Below are positions 1-10,854 of a stretch of DNA of 64,000 nt, in pieces (within the stretch, counting starts at the first letter, position 1; each line of letters begins with the position of its first letter). The notes under the pieces were generated by a model. It did not search any database, was not told the DNA's origin, and saw only the letters and a list, made by a program, of their open reading frames with translations. Made by a program: the position numbers and the translations under genes. The stretch is from Teratosphaeria epicoccoides. Lineage: Eukaryota; Ascomycota; Dothideomycetes; Mycosphaerellales; Teratosphaeriaceae. The DNA is taken from NCBI GenBank assembly GCA_021401465.1, contig JADDMT010000001.1, positions 620,001-684,000 of the forward strand, written 5' to 3'.

Positions 1-1
1 C

Positions 2-2662
2 GATTCCGCTATCCGCAACAGGCGGAGCTATGCCACTACACAGCAAGAGCGGCAGCGCGATGACACTTACTGGTTGCGTCTGGCTTTCTCGAAGCCAGTA
101 CTCACACCACAGAAAACGGACGGCAGAAAGAAGTCGATCGACTACAGCGCGTATGAGGCCGTGCTAGAATCCAACCAGGGCGGATCTGAGCTGCAACGGA
201 GTGAAGAGAGCTTTGCGCCTGCCCAGCGGCAGAGAGCGCCAACTTTTGCTGAGGAATCTGATGGCGCTCCTGGCGATATGCCACCGTCCTCAGATATATG
301 CATGCCAGAATCAGCGCAGAATGATGCTGAAAGCACGGTCTTGGAGCAGGAACGATTTCGCGGGATTACACACATCATTTTAGCACGCGCGAAGAAGCGT
401 AGGACATTGAGGCGGGAGTTACGCCACCTACGACGAACCCGTAATCCCTCTGCTGCTTCACTAAGACGGGCCACGCGCACTCGAAGTGCGTACGCGATCT
501 ATAAGCGCAATGGTGTGTGGGCATTCGAGGCCCTCCCCAAACCACGGAGGAAGATGACGTGGTCTGTCATGTCGAAGGATCAAAGACGTCGTGTCGAAAT
601 TAATCGCCGACTTGTAGGGCTGGAACGAAAAGGCCTCACCGTCCAGACGCAAATGCTCTCCCTCGCACCGCATTGTCGTAGTTCTGCAACATTCTCAACC
701 GGATGGAGTACGCAATTTGCAAGGGTCTCGCAACTGCTTGATAAGACCTCGCTCGCCCAGTTACGACGACGCAGTTTGCGCGCTCTTGAGCCTCAGACGC
801 ACATACTGGCTCGATTGATTCGGAATCATGCCTGTGAGACATGGCCCCTCGGGATGGCCGACCTCGAAATAATCGCTGAACGTTTGGACACGGCAACGAA
901 CCAGCTGTGGGCCGCGATCGCTCTCTGGAAATTAGTCGTTCGCCCGCGTGGTATCGTCAAATTCTTACTCGAAACGCATACGCCTCCATATCCTCCGATC
1001 AACTGGGTTGAGGATTGCCTACAATTTGCCGCAATGCGCGTCAGGAAGGTGACCACGCTCAGTGACAAGGAGAGGAAAGTTGAAGCTCGCAAGCTGCTCC
1101 AGGCCTTTCCGAAGCTTGTTGCCCGAGAAACAGGAGAGCAAATGGTCATAGACAGCAGCTTCATTGCCATTCTGCTCTCGTACGCCTCCAGCACCACCAT
1201 TCATGATGTTTGGGATCTGATCAAAGCCGGGAAGCTCAAGGTTCGATGGCCCACACTCCTCCGACTTGCTCGCTCGTTCCTCGATCGTAACTTTTTCGAC
1301 AAGGCCCTTGACGCAACGCTCCAGGCCAACAAATCCGGACTCAATGTTAACTCGAAAGTCTTCCTGTCGTTCTGTTCCTTGCTTTTGCGCCGATCAATGA
1401 GCCAGAAGGAAGGCTTGCGTGTGACGCTGCGGATCATTGAGAATATGGTCGGCATTGGTGTCAAATTGAATCGCCAGCTATGCAACATTGTCATGCTCAA
1501 TGCTATTGAGGCAGGAGACCATGGGACCATGTCCGCTGTGCATCAGTCAGCAATCGAGCAAGGCTTAGAACCGAACGAATACACGTATGCTATACTGCTC
1601 AAAGCTTGTAAGCAGGACATCGGTAATGGCAACCGGTTACGAGAAGTGATCCAGGCAGCAATTGCCAGTGGCCATGTCCGGAGAGATGCAGTCGTAGCAA
1701 CAGAGGTCCTGCACTGTCTAGCCTTACACCATACTCGCGAGGTCCCGAAAGGGGCCAGCGATGATCCGTATAGACCATTTGACCGGGTACCGACACCCAC
1801 TGCCGTCAATGCCGTGCTCGAAGCATACTGTCAGCTTTTCGACCCCGCACCATTAGAGCGCATTGGTATCACAATGCCTCATGCTCGAGCGCTAGATCCA
1901 GAACATCCAAGGCTGTCACCTGGACATTACGCTATCACAATAATTATGGCAGTGTATCTAGAGCAGCCGCTGCGTACAGAGCATGTCGTTGACTGCTACA
2001 CCCGTTGGCGGCAGCTGGCTGAAGGTGGCGACAAAGAGCTCCTCGCGTGTGTAGGTAAAACGCACTTGTCTAACACTTTTCTGCGTAAATTTTGCAGGAA
2101 AAGAGCGACTTTAATGGATGCTGCGAGAGTCGTGAAAGACATGCAGCGACCGCTCGACCCGAATCCATCATCCACTCATGGGATTCAGCAGGCCAAGCCT
2201 GACGTGTACACTTGGTCTATATTCCTAGACGGATTCGCTCGAAATGGCCAGACGAAGCTCGCGGAGCAAGTCATGGCATACATGAGAAAGAAAGGCATTG
2301 AGCCGAATCATGTAACTTGGACCAGTTTGCTGGGCGGGTACGCGAGAGCACAAGACGGGGAGAAGGTCTTGTATACGCTGAGGAAGATCGAAGCAAGCGG
2401 TGCTGCTGTCAATGAGTTGACGCGAGTCCAACTACGCCGCTTCAGAGATCGAGATCGACTCAGATCCCTGATGGTCCAGCACAGATACGGGCAGAACCTC
2501 GACTTCACGACTGATATCCGTCAGGGGCTGGTAGACAAGATCAATCAAGCGGACGACGAGGGTGTGGACAAAGAGCAAGTCACTGCTTCGAAAGTTGTGG
2601 AAGGAACATCTGGAGACAGTGCCGGCGACATTGCACATGCCAGTCCTGAAGAAGGCACATAG
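2..2662 (+). CDS. Pentatricopeptide-repeat (PPR) protein, mitochondrial type, 5' end outside the window
   Basis: The reading frame is open from base 2, so the start codon lies left of the window; at least 886 residues are visible before TAG at 2660-2662. The N-terminal part is very basic (Arg-rich between about residues 110 and 230), as in organelle-targeted RNA-binding proteins. Helix-turn-helix repeats of PPR type fill the middle and C-terminal half; the clearest reads VYTWSIFLDGFARNGQTKLA followed by a second repeat with the NHVTWTSLLGGYAR signature (about 2200-2370). PPR proteins bind single-stranded organellar RNA and control its stability, processing or translation; the target cannot be told from sequence. 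The acidic tail after 2550 is low complexity. No intron is needed in the visible part. The family call is firm, the exact orthologue is unknown. Confidence 0.85.
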   Translation, partial: DSAIRNRRSYATTQQERQRDDTYWLRLAFSKPVLTPQKTDGRKKSIDYSAYEAVLESNQGGSELQRSEESFAPAQRQRAPTFAEESDGAPGDMPPSSDICMPESAQNDAESTVLEQERFRGITHIILARAKKRRTLRRELRHLRRTRNPSAASLRRATRTRSAYAIYKRNGVWAFEALPKPRRKMTWSVMSKDQRRRVEINRRLVGLERKGLTVQTQMLSLAPHCRSSATFSTGWSTQFARVSQLLDKTSLAQLRRRSLRALEPQTHILARLIRNHACETWPLGMADLEIIAERLDTATNQLWAAIALWKLVVRPRGIVKFLLETHTPPYPPINWVEDCLQFAAMRVRKVTTLSDKERKVEARKLLQAFPKLVARETGEQMVIDSSFIAILLSYASSTTIHDVWDLIKAGKLKVRWPTLLRLARSFLDRNFFDKALDATLQANKSGLNVNSKVFLSFCSLLLRRSMSQKEGLRVTLRIIENMVGIGVKLNRQLCNIVMLNAIEAGDHGTMSAVHQSAIEQGLEPNEYTYAILLKACKQDIGNGNRLREVIQAAIASGHVRRDAVVATEVLHCLALHHTREVPKGASDDPYRPFDRVPTPTAVNAVLEAYCQLFDPAPLERIGITMPHARALDPEHPRLSPGHYAITIIMAVYLEQPLRTEHVVDCYTRWRQLAEGGDKELLACVGKTHLSNTFLRKFCRKRATLMDAARVVKDMQRPLDPNPSSTHGIQQAKPDVYTWSIFLDGFARNGQTKLAEQVMAYMRKKGIEPNHVTWTSLLGGYARAQDGEKVLYTLRKIEASGAAVNELTRVQLRRFRDRDRLRSLMVQHRYGQNLDFTTDIRQGLVDKINQADDEGVDKEQVTASKVVEGTSGDSAGDIAHASPEEGT

Positions 2663-3461
2663 TCGTGGAGCAAGTAGCTCGCGGGTGCAGCACAAACCAC
2701 ACATTTTCAGCTCAACATCCATTGGCAGCACTATTTCTCTGTTCCCTCTTTCGCTCTGCTCTTTACTTCGTCCCGCCCATCTCACAGCTCCTCTCAATCA
2801 TAATAACACTTTTGTAGTCCCATCAATCTCCACATCGAGACAGTTGTCGCAGCGCAAAGTATCATATTCAAGTCCCTCCCAGCCCATCGCCTTAAGCCCA
2901 TTCCTTCCACAATGACACTGCACGAACCACTCCACAACAGCAATCCCCAGATTTCTGTGCCAGCACAGCTCTAACTCATCGCATGATGCCGATCTTGGAC
3001 ATACTCTGCTCCGCTCGGACATTCGCTCGCGGCGAGCTTGAGGGGGAGGGGTGGGGTTGGGAGGATTTTGAGCATTGCGCTTGATTGTAATTCGCGGCCA
3101 GGCAGGCTTGGTTATGGTGTGGATGGACGAGGGCTAGTGAGGTGAGGGAGACGATGGTAGTCACGTGCATGATCGAGACAAGGGGGGTTAGGGCGCGACC
3201 AGTCGCGGTTACTCATGTCCCACAGCTTGTCGGTGAGTGTTCCGCTAAGTGCATGCACAAGACCTCCGAAGATACTACTCAGGGTTGGGTTTCAAAGTAT
3301 AGTCCTTGCTGCCCTCAAACGTGAGCCAAGCGGCTTCCGAGTAGACTTGACCGTCATTCTCGATACTGGCAGGCACATAGCAGCAATTCCGAAGATTTCG
3401 AAGTCGCACCTGGCCTTGCCCAGGACGGATGAGAGGTGTTTGGCGTCTTGCTACTCACTCG
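2663..3461. other. Intergenic region between two convergent genes
   Basis: About 800 bp between the stop of the PPR gene and the stop of the SPF45-like gene. It should hold both 3' UTRs. A CT-rich stretch lies around 2700-2800. I see no convincing coding sequence, RNA gene or repeat. Confidence 0.5.
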
Positions 3462-5427
3462 CTACTCATACTCGGCCGCCTCAAATTTCGCGGCATCGAA
3501 GAACCGCCCTTTCACCTCATTGCCAGCGAACTCCATGCCATCCGCGGCATTCAGGCACCTCACCGCACTCAGCTGACTGGTAAACTTCACAAATACATCA
3601 TCCCCTCCACCCTGTTCCTTCCTCCATATGTACAGCCTCTCCACCTTGCCATACTGCGTCTCCATCTCCTTCCCAATCTCACCGAACAGATCATTCTCCG
3701 CAATCTCATGATCCAGGTCCATACCCTTGCACATGCCTTCGAGCTTGACGACCTCGCTCATCTGCCCAAACTTCGCATCTGCCTCTGAGTCCTGCCCATC
3801 ATCGAGCTTCCTCTTCTTCCCGCCTACAATCTTGCCCCTGTTTGCGGGCTGAGCCCAGCCGCCACCTTGCGCATCAGACAGTTTCTTTCTCTTCTCCGCC
3901 TTCGCAACGATAGCAGTCGTAATACCCTCACCACTCGTACCAAGACCCTGCCCTTTCTCCCATCCGTACTTCTTCAGCAAACGTTCAGCGAAACCCTTCT
4001 GACCTGGTCTATTAGAGCGCGCAGGTTCGACCGCGTCATCAGCATGAGTACCCCGCATGTCGGTCTCGGCTGGGATATCAGAGGCAGGCATTTGGTATCG
4101 GACTGGTGCGCGAGAGACCGAAACGCCAGACTCTTGCACACGGGTTGCAGAAGGCGGTCGCGTTTGCACTGACTGAGGCGTGGTGGACTGCGGGACAGCA
4201 GGGAGGTTTGACACTTGGGCAGGTGCTGTCGGCGACGCTGCAGCTCCGTTGCCTGCCTTCGCAAGGCGTTGAGCTTCGATCTTCGCCTTGAAGGCAGCAA
4301 TCTTGGCTTGCGCTTCGGCTTTCTTCGCTATCACGTCGGCTGCATCAGCTGCAGAGGGAGAGACCCCGCTCGCTGTCGCTGGCGGAGGCGGTGTAGGAGC
4401 TGACGGTGTCGCCGCAACTTGTTCGCTCATGCGCATCCGACGCGCGAAGGCAGCCGCACCCGTCGCATTGTCGGGGGCAGCGGCAGGATCGAACGACACT
4501 GGCAGCTCGTGACTGTCGCTTGTGTTCGCGGGTCTGCTTCGGACCGAGGGAGAGTAGTAATCGTCGTCATCATCAACTGGAGCATGTCGCGGCGCGTCAT
4601 CGAATGATGGTGGTGCAAAGTTGAGACTGGTGGGTGGTGCAAAATTGCCTACAAAACTGTCAATAGCCACACCAGACTCGAGATATGTGCACGTACGACT
4701 CGGAGGTTTAGCACGAGTGTCCGCGTCGCTACTGGTACCCCTATTCCCATTCTTCCTAGTCTCCTTCAATTGGTAGTAGTAGAGCCTGGCCTTCCAATCC
4801 CGTATCTCGTTGCTTTGCTCTGCACTGCCTTTGTAGTCGGCGTGATTGTTGGGCAAAGTGGGGTCGTATATGTCGTCCCAGTCCCACGCTTTCGTCTCTT
4901 GGCCCTTGTTCTTCTTCTTCTTATTCTTCCGGCCGCCGCGCTCGTGCCTGGGCTTGTCATAATAGATTTCTTCATCGCCGTCACCCACCCAGTCGTCGAA
5001 GTTGGTCTTCGCTACTGCGGGCTGCTGTTGCGGCAGGGGTGTACTGCTGGCATTCGTGCCTTCCTTTTCTGGAGACTCAGCCGAAGGTGCACTTGCACTG
5101 GTGACAGTGCTAGAGCTGAACTTATGCGCCGAGGATGACGACTGTGACTGCTTCGGCCTGTTGAGCTTGGCTTGCACTTGTGGACGCCGAATGGGTTGGA
5201 ACTGTAGGCTGGCTGAAGACGCGGAATACAAGTGAGCTTGACCGCCTTCCGCACATTTCGAGTTACATTACGGTACCATCTTTCTTCCTCGCGGCAGCTT
5301 CCTCCTCAGCGTTTTTGGTGTCGTACTTGACCGGCGCGCCAGAGATGGTCATCGCGGCTTGGTGGTCTTGCTTGCCTCCCAGCAGATTGGCGTAGAGGGA
5401 CATGCCCCCTTTCTTTGGTGCTGACAT
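3462..5427 (-). CDS. SPF45/RBM17-type splicing factor (G-patch plus RRM/UHM)
   Basis: Likely spliceosome-associated factor of the SPF45 (Drt111) family, acting in the nucleus in alternative splicing or repair. Exon 1 runs 5427-5277 and begins MSAPKKGGMSLYANLL; the donor is at 5276. Two in-frame acceptors fit: 5237 (40-nt intron) or 5213 (64-nt intron, more usual length), leading into the conserved SLQFQPIRRPQ block. The rest is one exon to TAG at 3462. The middle is low complexity with KNKKKKNK-type basic tracts and a long Ala/Pro-rich region; a G-patch (KKYGWEKGQGLGTSGEGI) lies about two thirds along, followed by a C-terminal RRM of UHM type ending RFFDAAKFEAAEYE. SPF45 proteins use this UHM to bind ULM motifs in SF1, U2AF and SF3b155. 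Family call firm; the 3' splice site is not settled. Confidence 0.88.
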
Positions 5428-6026
5428 GATAGCTGAGGTGTGGTATAAAATAGTCAGCAACAAGCGAGTCGCTTCTTTGACTTGCTTGATTCTGTTGGCG
5501 CACGCAGTGGTGAGGAAGTCGACTGCAGCTGTTGTCATTGGTCGAGCGACAGGAGACACTAGTGGCTGTCACGGACCGCGCACATTCTAACACCCTAGCC
5601 TCACTCTGAATGCTATTACAAATGCAGCAATCCCATCCGCCGTTTGACATTGCAGCCGCATGCTACCGTCGCCAACAGCAGAGTGTCACGCTCGTATCGC
5701 TCCCGCACGCTATTCACTCCTACTGCAGCGTTTATGTGTTTCTAGACGCATAAGTACGACAGGGCGGATACGTAATAGCTCCATTGCTGGCGAGACGATG
5801 TGAAGCGCACTACGACACCTGCGAGCAGCAATCGTTGTGGCAATTTGATCTGCCTTTCCAGGAAACCACCTCATCCATGGAACGAATAAAGTATACACAG
5901 GCAAGTCAAAAGCACGGATTTCTCATCAAACTTTTGCCACTCTTCTACTTTAATCATATCAGACACGCAACGGATGCTGCTGTGCGCAATTTGACTCTTT
6001 CTTCTGAACTATATCGCTAAGACAAG
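5428..6026. other. Intergenic region, probable divergent promoter
   Basis: About 600 bp between the start of the SPF45-like gene (leftward) and a small hypothetical gene (rightward). It contains a TATAAAA string near 5443-5449 in the plus orientation, which points away from the leftward gene, so I do not call it a promoter element. Nothing else recognised. Confidence 0.4.
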
Positions 6027-6479
6027 ATGTTGAGGGACTACGGATTACTCCTCAGCCTAATCTTTGGCGTGATAATAGGCTGTTTGCTTGTTACGTTGGC
6101 GGCATACTGCCTACACCGGAGATTACGACCGTACGATGAGATCGCAAACCATGAGCTGCCGAAGTCCATCCAAGCTACCCGTAACGTGAGGTGGCCTGGT
6201 CGCAGACGGTCTAGCTGTCGGGTTGCTGGATACGAGCCGCAACGATTGCAGGTTCAAGCACGCAGGTCCACATTCTCAGCTCTGGTCTCGCCAACTGCAG
6301 GAGCTTCCTTCGCGGCCACATCAACGATCGTGAACCTAGGAGATTCTACCACGACCACATCCACGTTGATGAACCCAGGCAGGATGCGCACGCCAGACTA
6401 TGCTCCAATTCGGCAGTCAATGCTTGAACAGGCGTTTGTGGAGGGACCGGGAGCAACGGCGACGGTCTGTGCACGCTGA
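6027..6479 (+). CDS. Small single-pass membrane protein, hypothetical
   Basis: ATG start, 150 codons, TGA stop, no intron needed. Residues about 7-29 form one strong hydrophobic helix (LLLSLIFGVIIGCLLVTLAA) followed at once by HRRLRP, a positive-inside pattern that places the long C-terminal part in the cytosol. The remainder is Arg-, Ser- and Thr-rich and low complexity (a TTTTSTLMNPG stretch). I do not recognise a family. Support is the clean helix and basic stop-transfer; against it, length is short and there are no conserved motifs. It could be a chance ORF. Confidence 0.35.
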   Translation: MLRDYGLLLSLIFGVIIGCLLVTLAAYCLHRRLRPYDEIANHELPKSIQATRNVRWPGRRRSSCRVAGYEPQRLQVQARRSTFSALVSPTAGASFAATSTIVNLGDSTTTTSTLMNPGRMRTPDYAPIRQSMLEQAFVEGPGATATVCAR

Positions 6480-8023
6480 TGAATCGAGCTAATAACCGCC
6501 TCGTTCATCATGCATGCTCATGCAATCATTGTGCGATCCTCCAGGACTTCGAGATGGAGCTGCAAAGCAGTCCGGTTCTCGAGCCTCGATTTGGCGGGCG
6601 TAGCAGATCTCCGTATGCATAGGGCCCCCACGAGAGTCAAATTGGAGACCTTGCTCAGCAACATCAAAGTCAATTGCTCGCAGACGACCACACACAGGCA
6701 AATGACGGTTTGACACCCAGATCTGAGCACCATCAGTAAGCGCAGCACCGCATTCTCACCGACGACTTACACGATATCACGCCATACATGACGCACTGGC
6801 TACAGCCCTTTTCATTTTCCGCACTGCAATGCAGCGATGCACGCCGTCCGGCATGATATGCTTCACATCTTGCATTATCAATGCTCGTCACACGCCCACA
6901 TCGATGGCAGCTGAAAATACATTGAGCCTCTGGACACGCCAGTGCCAGGACACAATCTCAACGCACGTGGCAGAACTTTGTCCCACGCCCGCTGCAACGA
7001 CCCAGGAGACCGGTTCACGGACGAGGCCGCCGTGAGCGATACTAGATATATGGATCAGTAGAGGCAGCCAGCGCAATACATACCATTCAGCTCTGACCTC
7101 AAGCCCTATCATTTCCACCTTGCTGTTGGTGATGCCTGCGTTAGGCTTTGGACCTCAGGTGCAGGAAATGCGCGCACATGCGCAGAAAGCCTTCTGCATG
7201 TGCATGAAAGCACAGCGCTGTACAATGCATGTATCATGAGTATCAATCAAGTCACCATGCGTGTTGAAAAAGATCCCAGCCACCGGGCATGAAGACAAAT
7301 GCCCTTCATAAGTGCCATCGGATTCCTTTCAAACATTCGAAACTGCCCAAGTAAACATTCTATGGCTTGCATAGGCTACTCACATCCCACCGCGGGTCCT
7401 TACGCCCAGTCCTCTATCAATGCTGAAGTGTTTCTCGGCTCGCTTGCGCTTATTGGGATCTTTACTCTGTTCTACTTCGCTTTTAGTCGAACATGCCTGT
7501 CACGCGGGGGCGAGAACAGATTTTCTTACGAGTTTGCAGCGGCGGCGTAAATGCAGAAGCACCAAAAGCATATATCACACGTTTGACGGACTGAGCGATT
7601 GGAATTCATTTATCTGTGCTCGCGTGTCATTGTGAGAGCAGGCTTCGAAAATGCGAATTCGGGGAGGGCAAATGTCCACGGGCGTTGTGGAGCATCGCTT
7701 GGTCCGACAAGGGGTATCTACCCTCAAGGCATCCTCCCTCACATCAGGTCCTGCTCATGCCGGTAGCCGGCGATGATAACTCTCACGAGCAGCCAGGCCA
7801 AATCGTCGTAGCCATTACATCGAGCCGCCAAAGATGGAGGCTACTGGATCCGCAGCGGCAGCAATGGCAGCGTCGGAGCTGACAACGCTTCTAGCAGCGT
7901 CAATGCATTCCTGAAGCTCGCTGCAACAAGTCAGCCTCTGGACAAATTGGAACGGCTTAAATCAATGTACTCTTGCTTGATGTGTCCAGCAGTCGGCGGC
8001 GGCGGCGTTGACTATTCCCGGCT
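6480..8023. other. Long region with little coding evidence
   Basis: About 1.5 kb. Apart from a possible 83-codon membrane ORF (7299-7550, listed separately) I see only short, compositionally random ORFs. A GCAXATGCGCAGA-like purine/pyrimidine-mixed stretch around 7160-7210 has several short repeats of GCATGTGCATG character, not long enough to call. Confidence 0.35.
7299..7550 (+). CDS. Possible small membrane protein
   Basis: ATG to TAA, 83 codons. A single hydrophobic helix near residues 43-62 (FLGSLALIGIFTLFYFAF) is followed by SRTCLSRGG. No family recognised, no intron or promoter signal seen. It resembles the 6027-6479 ORF only in having one helix. This may be chance. Confidence 0.2.
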   Translation: MPFISAIGFLSNIRNCPSKHSMACIGYSHPTAGPYAQSSINAEVFLGSLALIGIFTLFYFAFSRTCLSRGGENRFSYEFAAAA

Positions 8024-8700
8024 TCACAGCCCGTCGGGCAGATCAGCTTCGATAGCCATTCTGCTGTTCTCCTTGAACTCCCTCTGCCATTGTGTTGGCT
8101 TTTTCTGGGCAGCCGGCACTTCCCAGATGTTACTTCCTGGCGTTTTTCTTGGCTTGCCGCTGTACGGACGCATGGCTGGGCGCTTGGCGTTCTCGGTATC
8201 GAAATCAAGCATACGTGGCACGACGTCGCCGTTGCGGAGATAGAGGTTGCCGTGAGGTATCTTGCGTGGTTTGCCCGTCAAAGTATGGCGAGGGACCTTG
8301 ACTGCTACGAGGATGATGGGCTCGACCTGGGCCTTGGGGCTGGATGTGGGAGCCGGATTCGATGAGGAGGCGTTGGAAAGAGAGTCGTCCTCTTAGTCTG
8401 AGTCTTCCTGTGTGATCTTCTTGCCGGGTCTTGCCGATGCCCTGGATTTTGGAGACTCAGACTCGGAGACATCTTCTCGCTTCCCTGCGGCGGTGTTCTT
8501 GGCAGACTTTGCCTTCTTGGACTTTGGTAGATGTGCTGTGGTGGCACCATCCGGACGAAGTTCATTGTGGTATATTCCTTGCGCTTACAACTGGGAGGAC
8601 GATTGGCAGCGGCTGCTTGATTCTTTTCTGCCTGTTCATCTGCCAACGTCTTCACCTGCTTGCGTAACCTGCCAGTGCGTCTGACACCAGCGTCCGCCAT
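8024..8700 (-). pseudogene. Basic nuclear-type protein gene interrupted by one in-frame TAA
   Basis: Exon 1 is 8700-8589 (ATG; MADAGVRRTGRLRKQVKTL...). A canonical donor GTAAGC at 8588 and acceptor CACAG at 8536 remove a 53-nt intron and put the next exon (8535-8024) in a Lys/Ser-rich frame. That frame is clearly protein-like for about 170 codons, with acidic-serine and basic patches and a C-terminal block (AVKVPRHTLTGKPRKIPHG, then NGDVVPRMLDFDTENAK) ending TGA at 8026-8024. It is broken only by TAA at 8395-8393, inside the acidic run DSD-stop-EDD. No donor upstream of the stop has the phase needed to splice it out to the AG at the stop. Without the stop the product is 207 aa. Family unknown. 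A recent nonsense mutation, a sequencing error or readthrough are all possible. Confidence 0.55.
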
Positions 8701-9117
8701 GGTCGCATGTGGTGATAGAAAGGGGTGAAGAAAGTACTAGACAATGGAGGCATGTGTTTGACTTTGGTGATGTCTGACATTCTTGGCCATGGCGGTGCGT
8801 GATCGAGAGGAAAGAACGATGGTCTCAGCTGCACTGTTGATGGAGTGCCAAGCAGTTTCAAGTCGGCAATCCAATCACATTCTATATTATTGTTCACCGC
8901 TCTCATGTGGGTGTAGAGCATACTATGTGCATTTCAGGAGAATACCTATCTCATATGCACTACCATCTTCGAGGGCATTGCCTCACGTGGACAGTCGTGG
9001 CTTCCTCGTTCGGGAGAGCGGGGCTACCCGCCTTTAGTGCGTCACCAGCACAAGCTCGAAGTTCCAGCCGCATGTGATCCTGGTACCACAGATTATGCAC
9101 GTGGATCGTTGTCTCCA
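8701..9117. other. Divergent promoter region
   Basis: About 420 bp between the leftward interrupted gene (start 8700) and the rightward small ORF/NCBP3-like transcription unit. No coding signal; no clear TATA box. Confidence 0.4.
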
Positions 9118-9231
9118 ATGGACTCCAACTCTCTACTGACAATAATAACCACAATCGTCACCTTCACCGCCGCCATCCTGCTGCCACTGTTGCTCACACG
9201 CTACTTTGCTCTAGCTGGCCAGCGCCGGTGA
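9118..9231 (+). CDS. 37-codon hydrophobic upstream ORF abutting the NCBP3-like start
   Basis: ATG at 9118 in a good context (CCAATGG), TGA at 9229-9231, and the ATG of the next gene begins at 9232 with no gap (TGAATG). The peptide starts MDSNSLLTIITT and has one hydrophobic helix of about 22 residues (TIVTFTAAILLPLLL core) followed by basic residues (GQRR). It lies where the 5' leader of the NCBP3-like mRNA is expected. It may be a regulatory uORF allowing termination-reinitiation, or a separate micropeptide translated from a two-ORF mRNA. No family recognised. Confidence 0.4.
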   Translation: MDSNSLLTIITTIVTFTAAILLPLLLTRYFALAGQRR

Positions 9232-10854
9232 ATGGATGCAGCTAACAACGTGGTGCCCATAGACTATCCTAAGGACGTGGCAGGACCACCGTCGCAACTA
9301 CCCCCGATGGCGAACATGGACGTTGACATGGAGATTGACCTGGACATCGAAGATCCAGAGATCGCCCGTCTCCATGCTGAGGCGGCAGCCCTGAACACGG
9401 TTTGTACTGATACATCACACTTGCAGACTTCGGCTGACTCGTGATGGCAGCAACCGAGCAGCTACGCGGCAGATGGCGAGCCCATGAACGGCATAGACGG
9501 GGAGGCAGAGGAAGGCGAGGTCGATCCTCAAGCGCCAGTTGCGAAGGTGCATGTGCGAGTGGCAGTGAGCGACTTCAAGCCGTCCGACACCAAAGCGTAC
9601 GCAAACGAGCATTACCCGACCGACCAGTTTGATCACGTGCAGTGGGTCGACGACACTTCCTTCAACCTCGTCTACAAGTCTCAGGCTGCGGCAGCGGAGG
9701 CTCTGCAGGCCTTCTCAGCTGAAGAGGTGACAGATGCACTCGAGATCAGGCCGGCGAAGAGATTCAGTGCGAGGCCGGACGTGGGCATTTCGATACGGCA
9801 AGCGGTGATTGGCGACGTCAAGGTAAAAAATGCGCGTATCTACAGCGAGTTCTACTTGCGGAACCCAGAGTTCGATCCAGAGTCGAGGCCGAGAAAGAGG
9901 CGGTACGACGACTATAGAAGCAGAGACTACGAATATCGCATCAGACCAAGACGGGATATCGGCGACGAGTTGTACCAGCGGCGTGGATCACAGGACGTAC
10001 CTTTCGATGTTGATCTGTACGATGACGATTCAGCCTCAAAGGCTGCTGTTGCTGAGCGGAGGCAGAGCCGGTCATCGGAGGGCAGTGCAATCGGCAGAAA
10101 GAAGCTGAGGTTCCAGGATAATTTCGTGAGCTCTCAAAACAACGGCAGACTGCGCAACAGGAGTGCCTCGCCTCTCCGCGACGGTGATGGTCGTTTCGGC
10201 TTCCGCGACGATGGACCTCGTCGGCCTACCGCACGCCCGCGCTCTCAGACGCCGCCCCGTTTGCGTGCGATGGGCAGGGACAATCGCGACAACATAAGCG
10301 CAGCCGATAAGTTCCGTAAGGATTTGTTTCCAGACAAGGCTACATCCTCGTTCAATACTTCACGCGACGGCGACCTGTTCCCGAACCACGTCACAGCGCA
10401 AGGCCCGAAAGAGCTCTTCCCAAACCACAGGCGCCAAGACGCACACGATTACGACCACGAATATCCAAAGGTTGAGCAGCGCATGAGTAGGTATAGCTTG
10501 AACGACGGTCAGCAAGCAAGCTACGGCTTTACAGCATCGACTGGACCACGCGGCGCGAGCAAGTCGACTGAAAAGCCGCGTGATTTAATGTCTCGTATCA
10601 CACGTGGACCAAGATCAGAGAGCACTTACGGGCGTCTCGGGCACGATGTCCAAACTCCAGCAAATGGCGACTGTGGGTACAGTTTCAAGGGCGCGGGTGG
10701 CGGTGATTTCAGCATCAAAGGGGCCAGCAACGGCCAGAGTTCTTTGGCCAAGGAGTTATTCCCACTGAAGTCCAGCGGCGAAAGGACGGACTTGTTTGAT
10801 GGACGTATCAAGGGCCGTGGGAGCTACAGGAGACGGGCTGAGGACTTTGCATAA
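9232..10854 (+). CDS. Nuclear cap-binding protein subunit 3 (NCBP3)-like
   Basis: Two exons: 9232-9399 and 9451-10854, with a 51-nt intron 9400-9450 (GTTTGT donor, CTGAC branch site, CAG acceptor), phase 0; 523 aa. The N-terminus is acidic (MDVDMEIDLDIEDPEIARLH). An RRM-like fold follows at about residues 85-145 and carries HVQWVDDTSFNLVY; the WVDD at about 121-124 matches the WLDD motif that defines NCBP3 and is used for cap binding. The central and C-terminal parts are Arg/Ser/Asp-rich and disordered, with repeated short KELFP/DLFP boxes (KDLFPDKA, GDLFPNHV, KELFPNHR, KELFPLKS). The end RRRAEDFA looks like a natural C-terminus. NCBP3 forms an alternative cap-binding complex with NCBP1 in mRNA export. 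The motif match is clear; fungal function is inferred. Confidence 0.8.

Noticed and set aside
5443..5449. TATAAAA box upstream of the SPF45-like gene
   Set aside because: Orientation and the 16-bp distance to the leftward start codon do not fit a TATA box for that gene.
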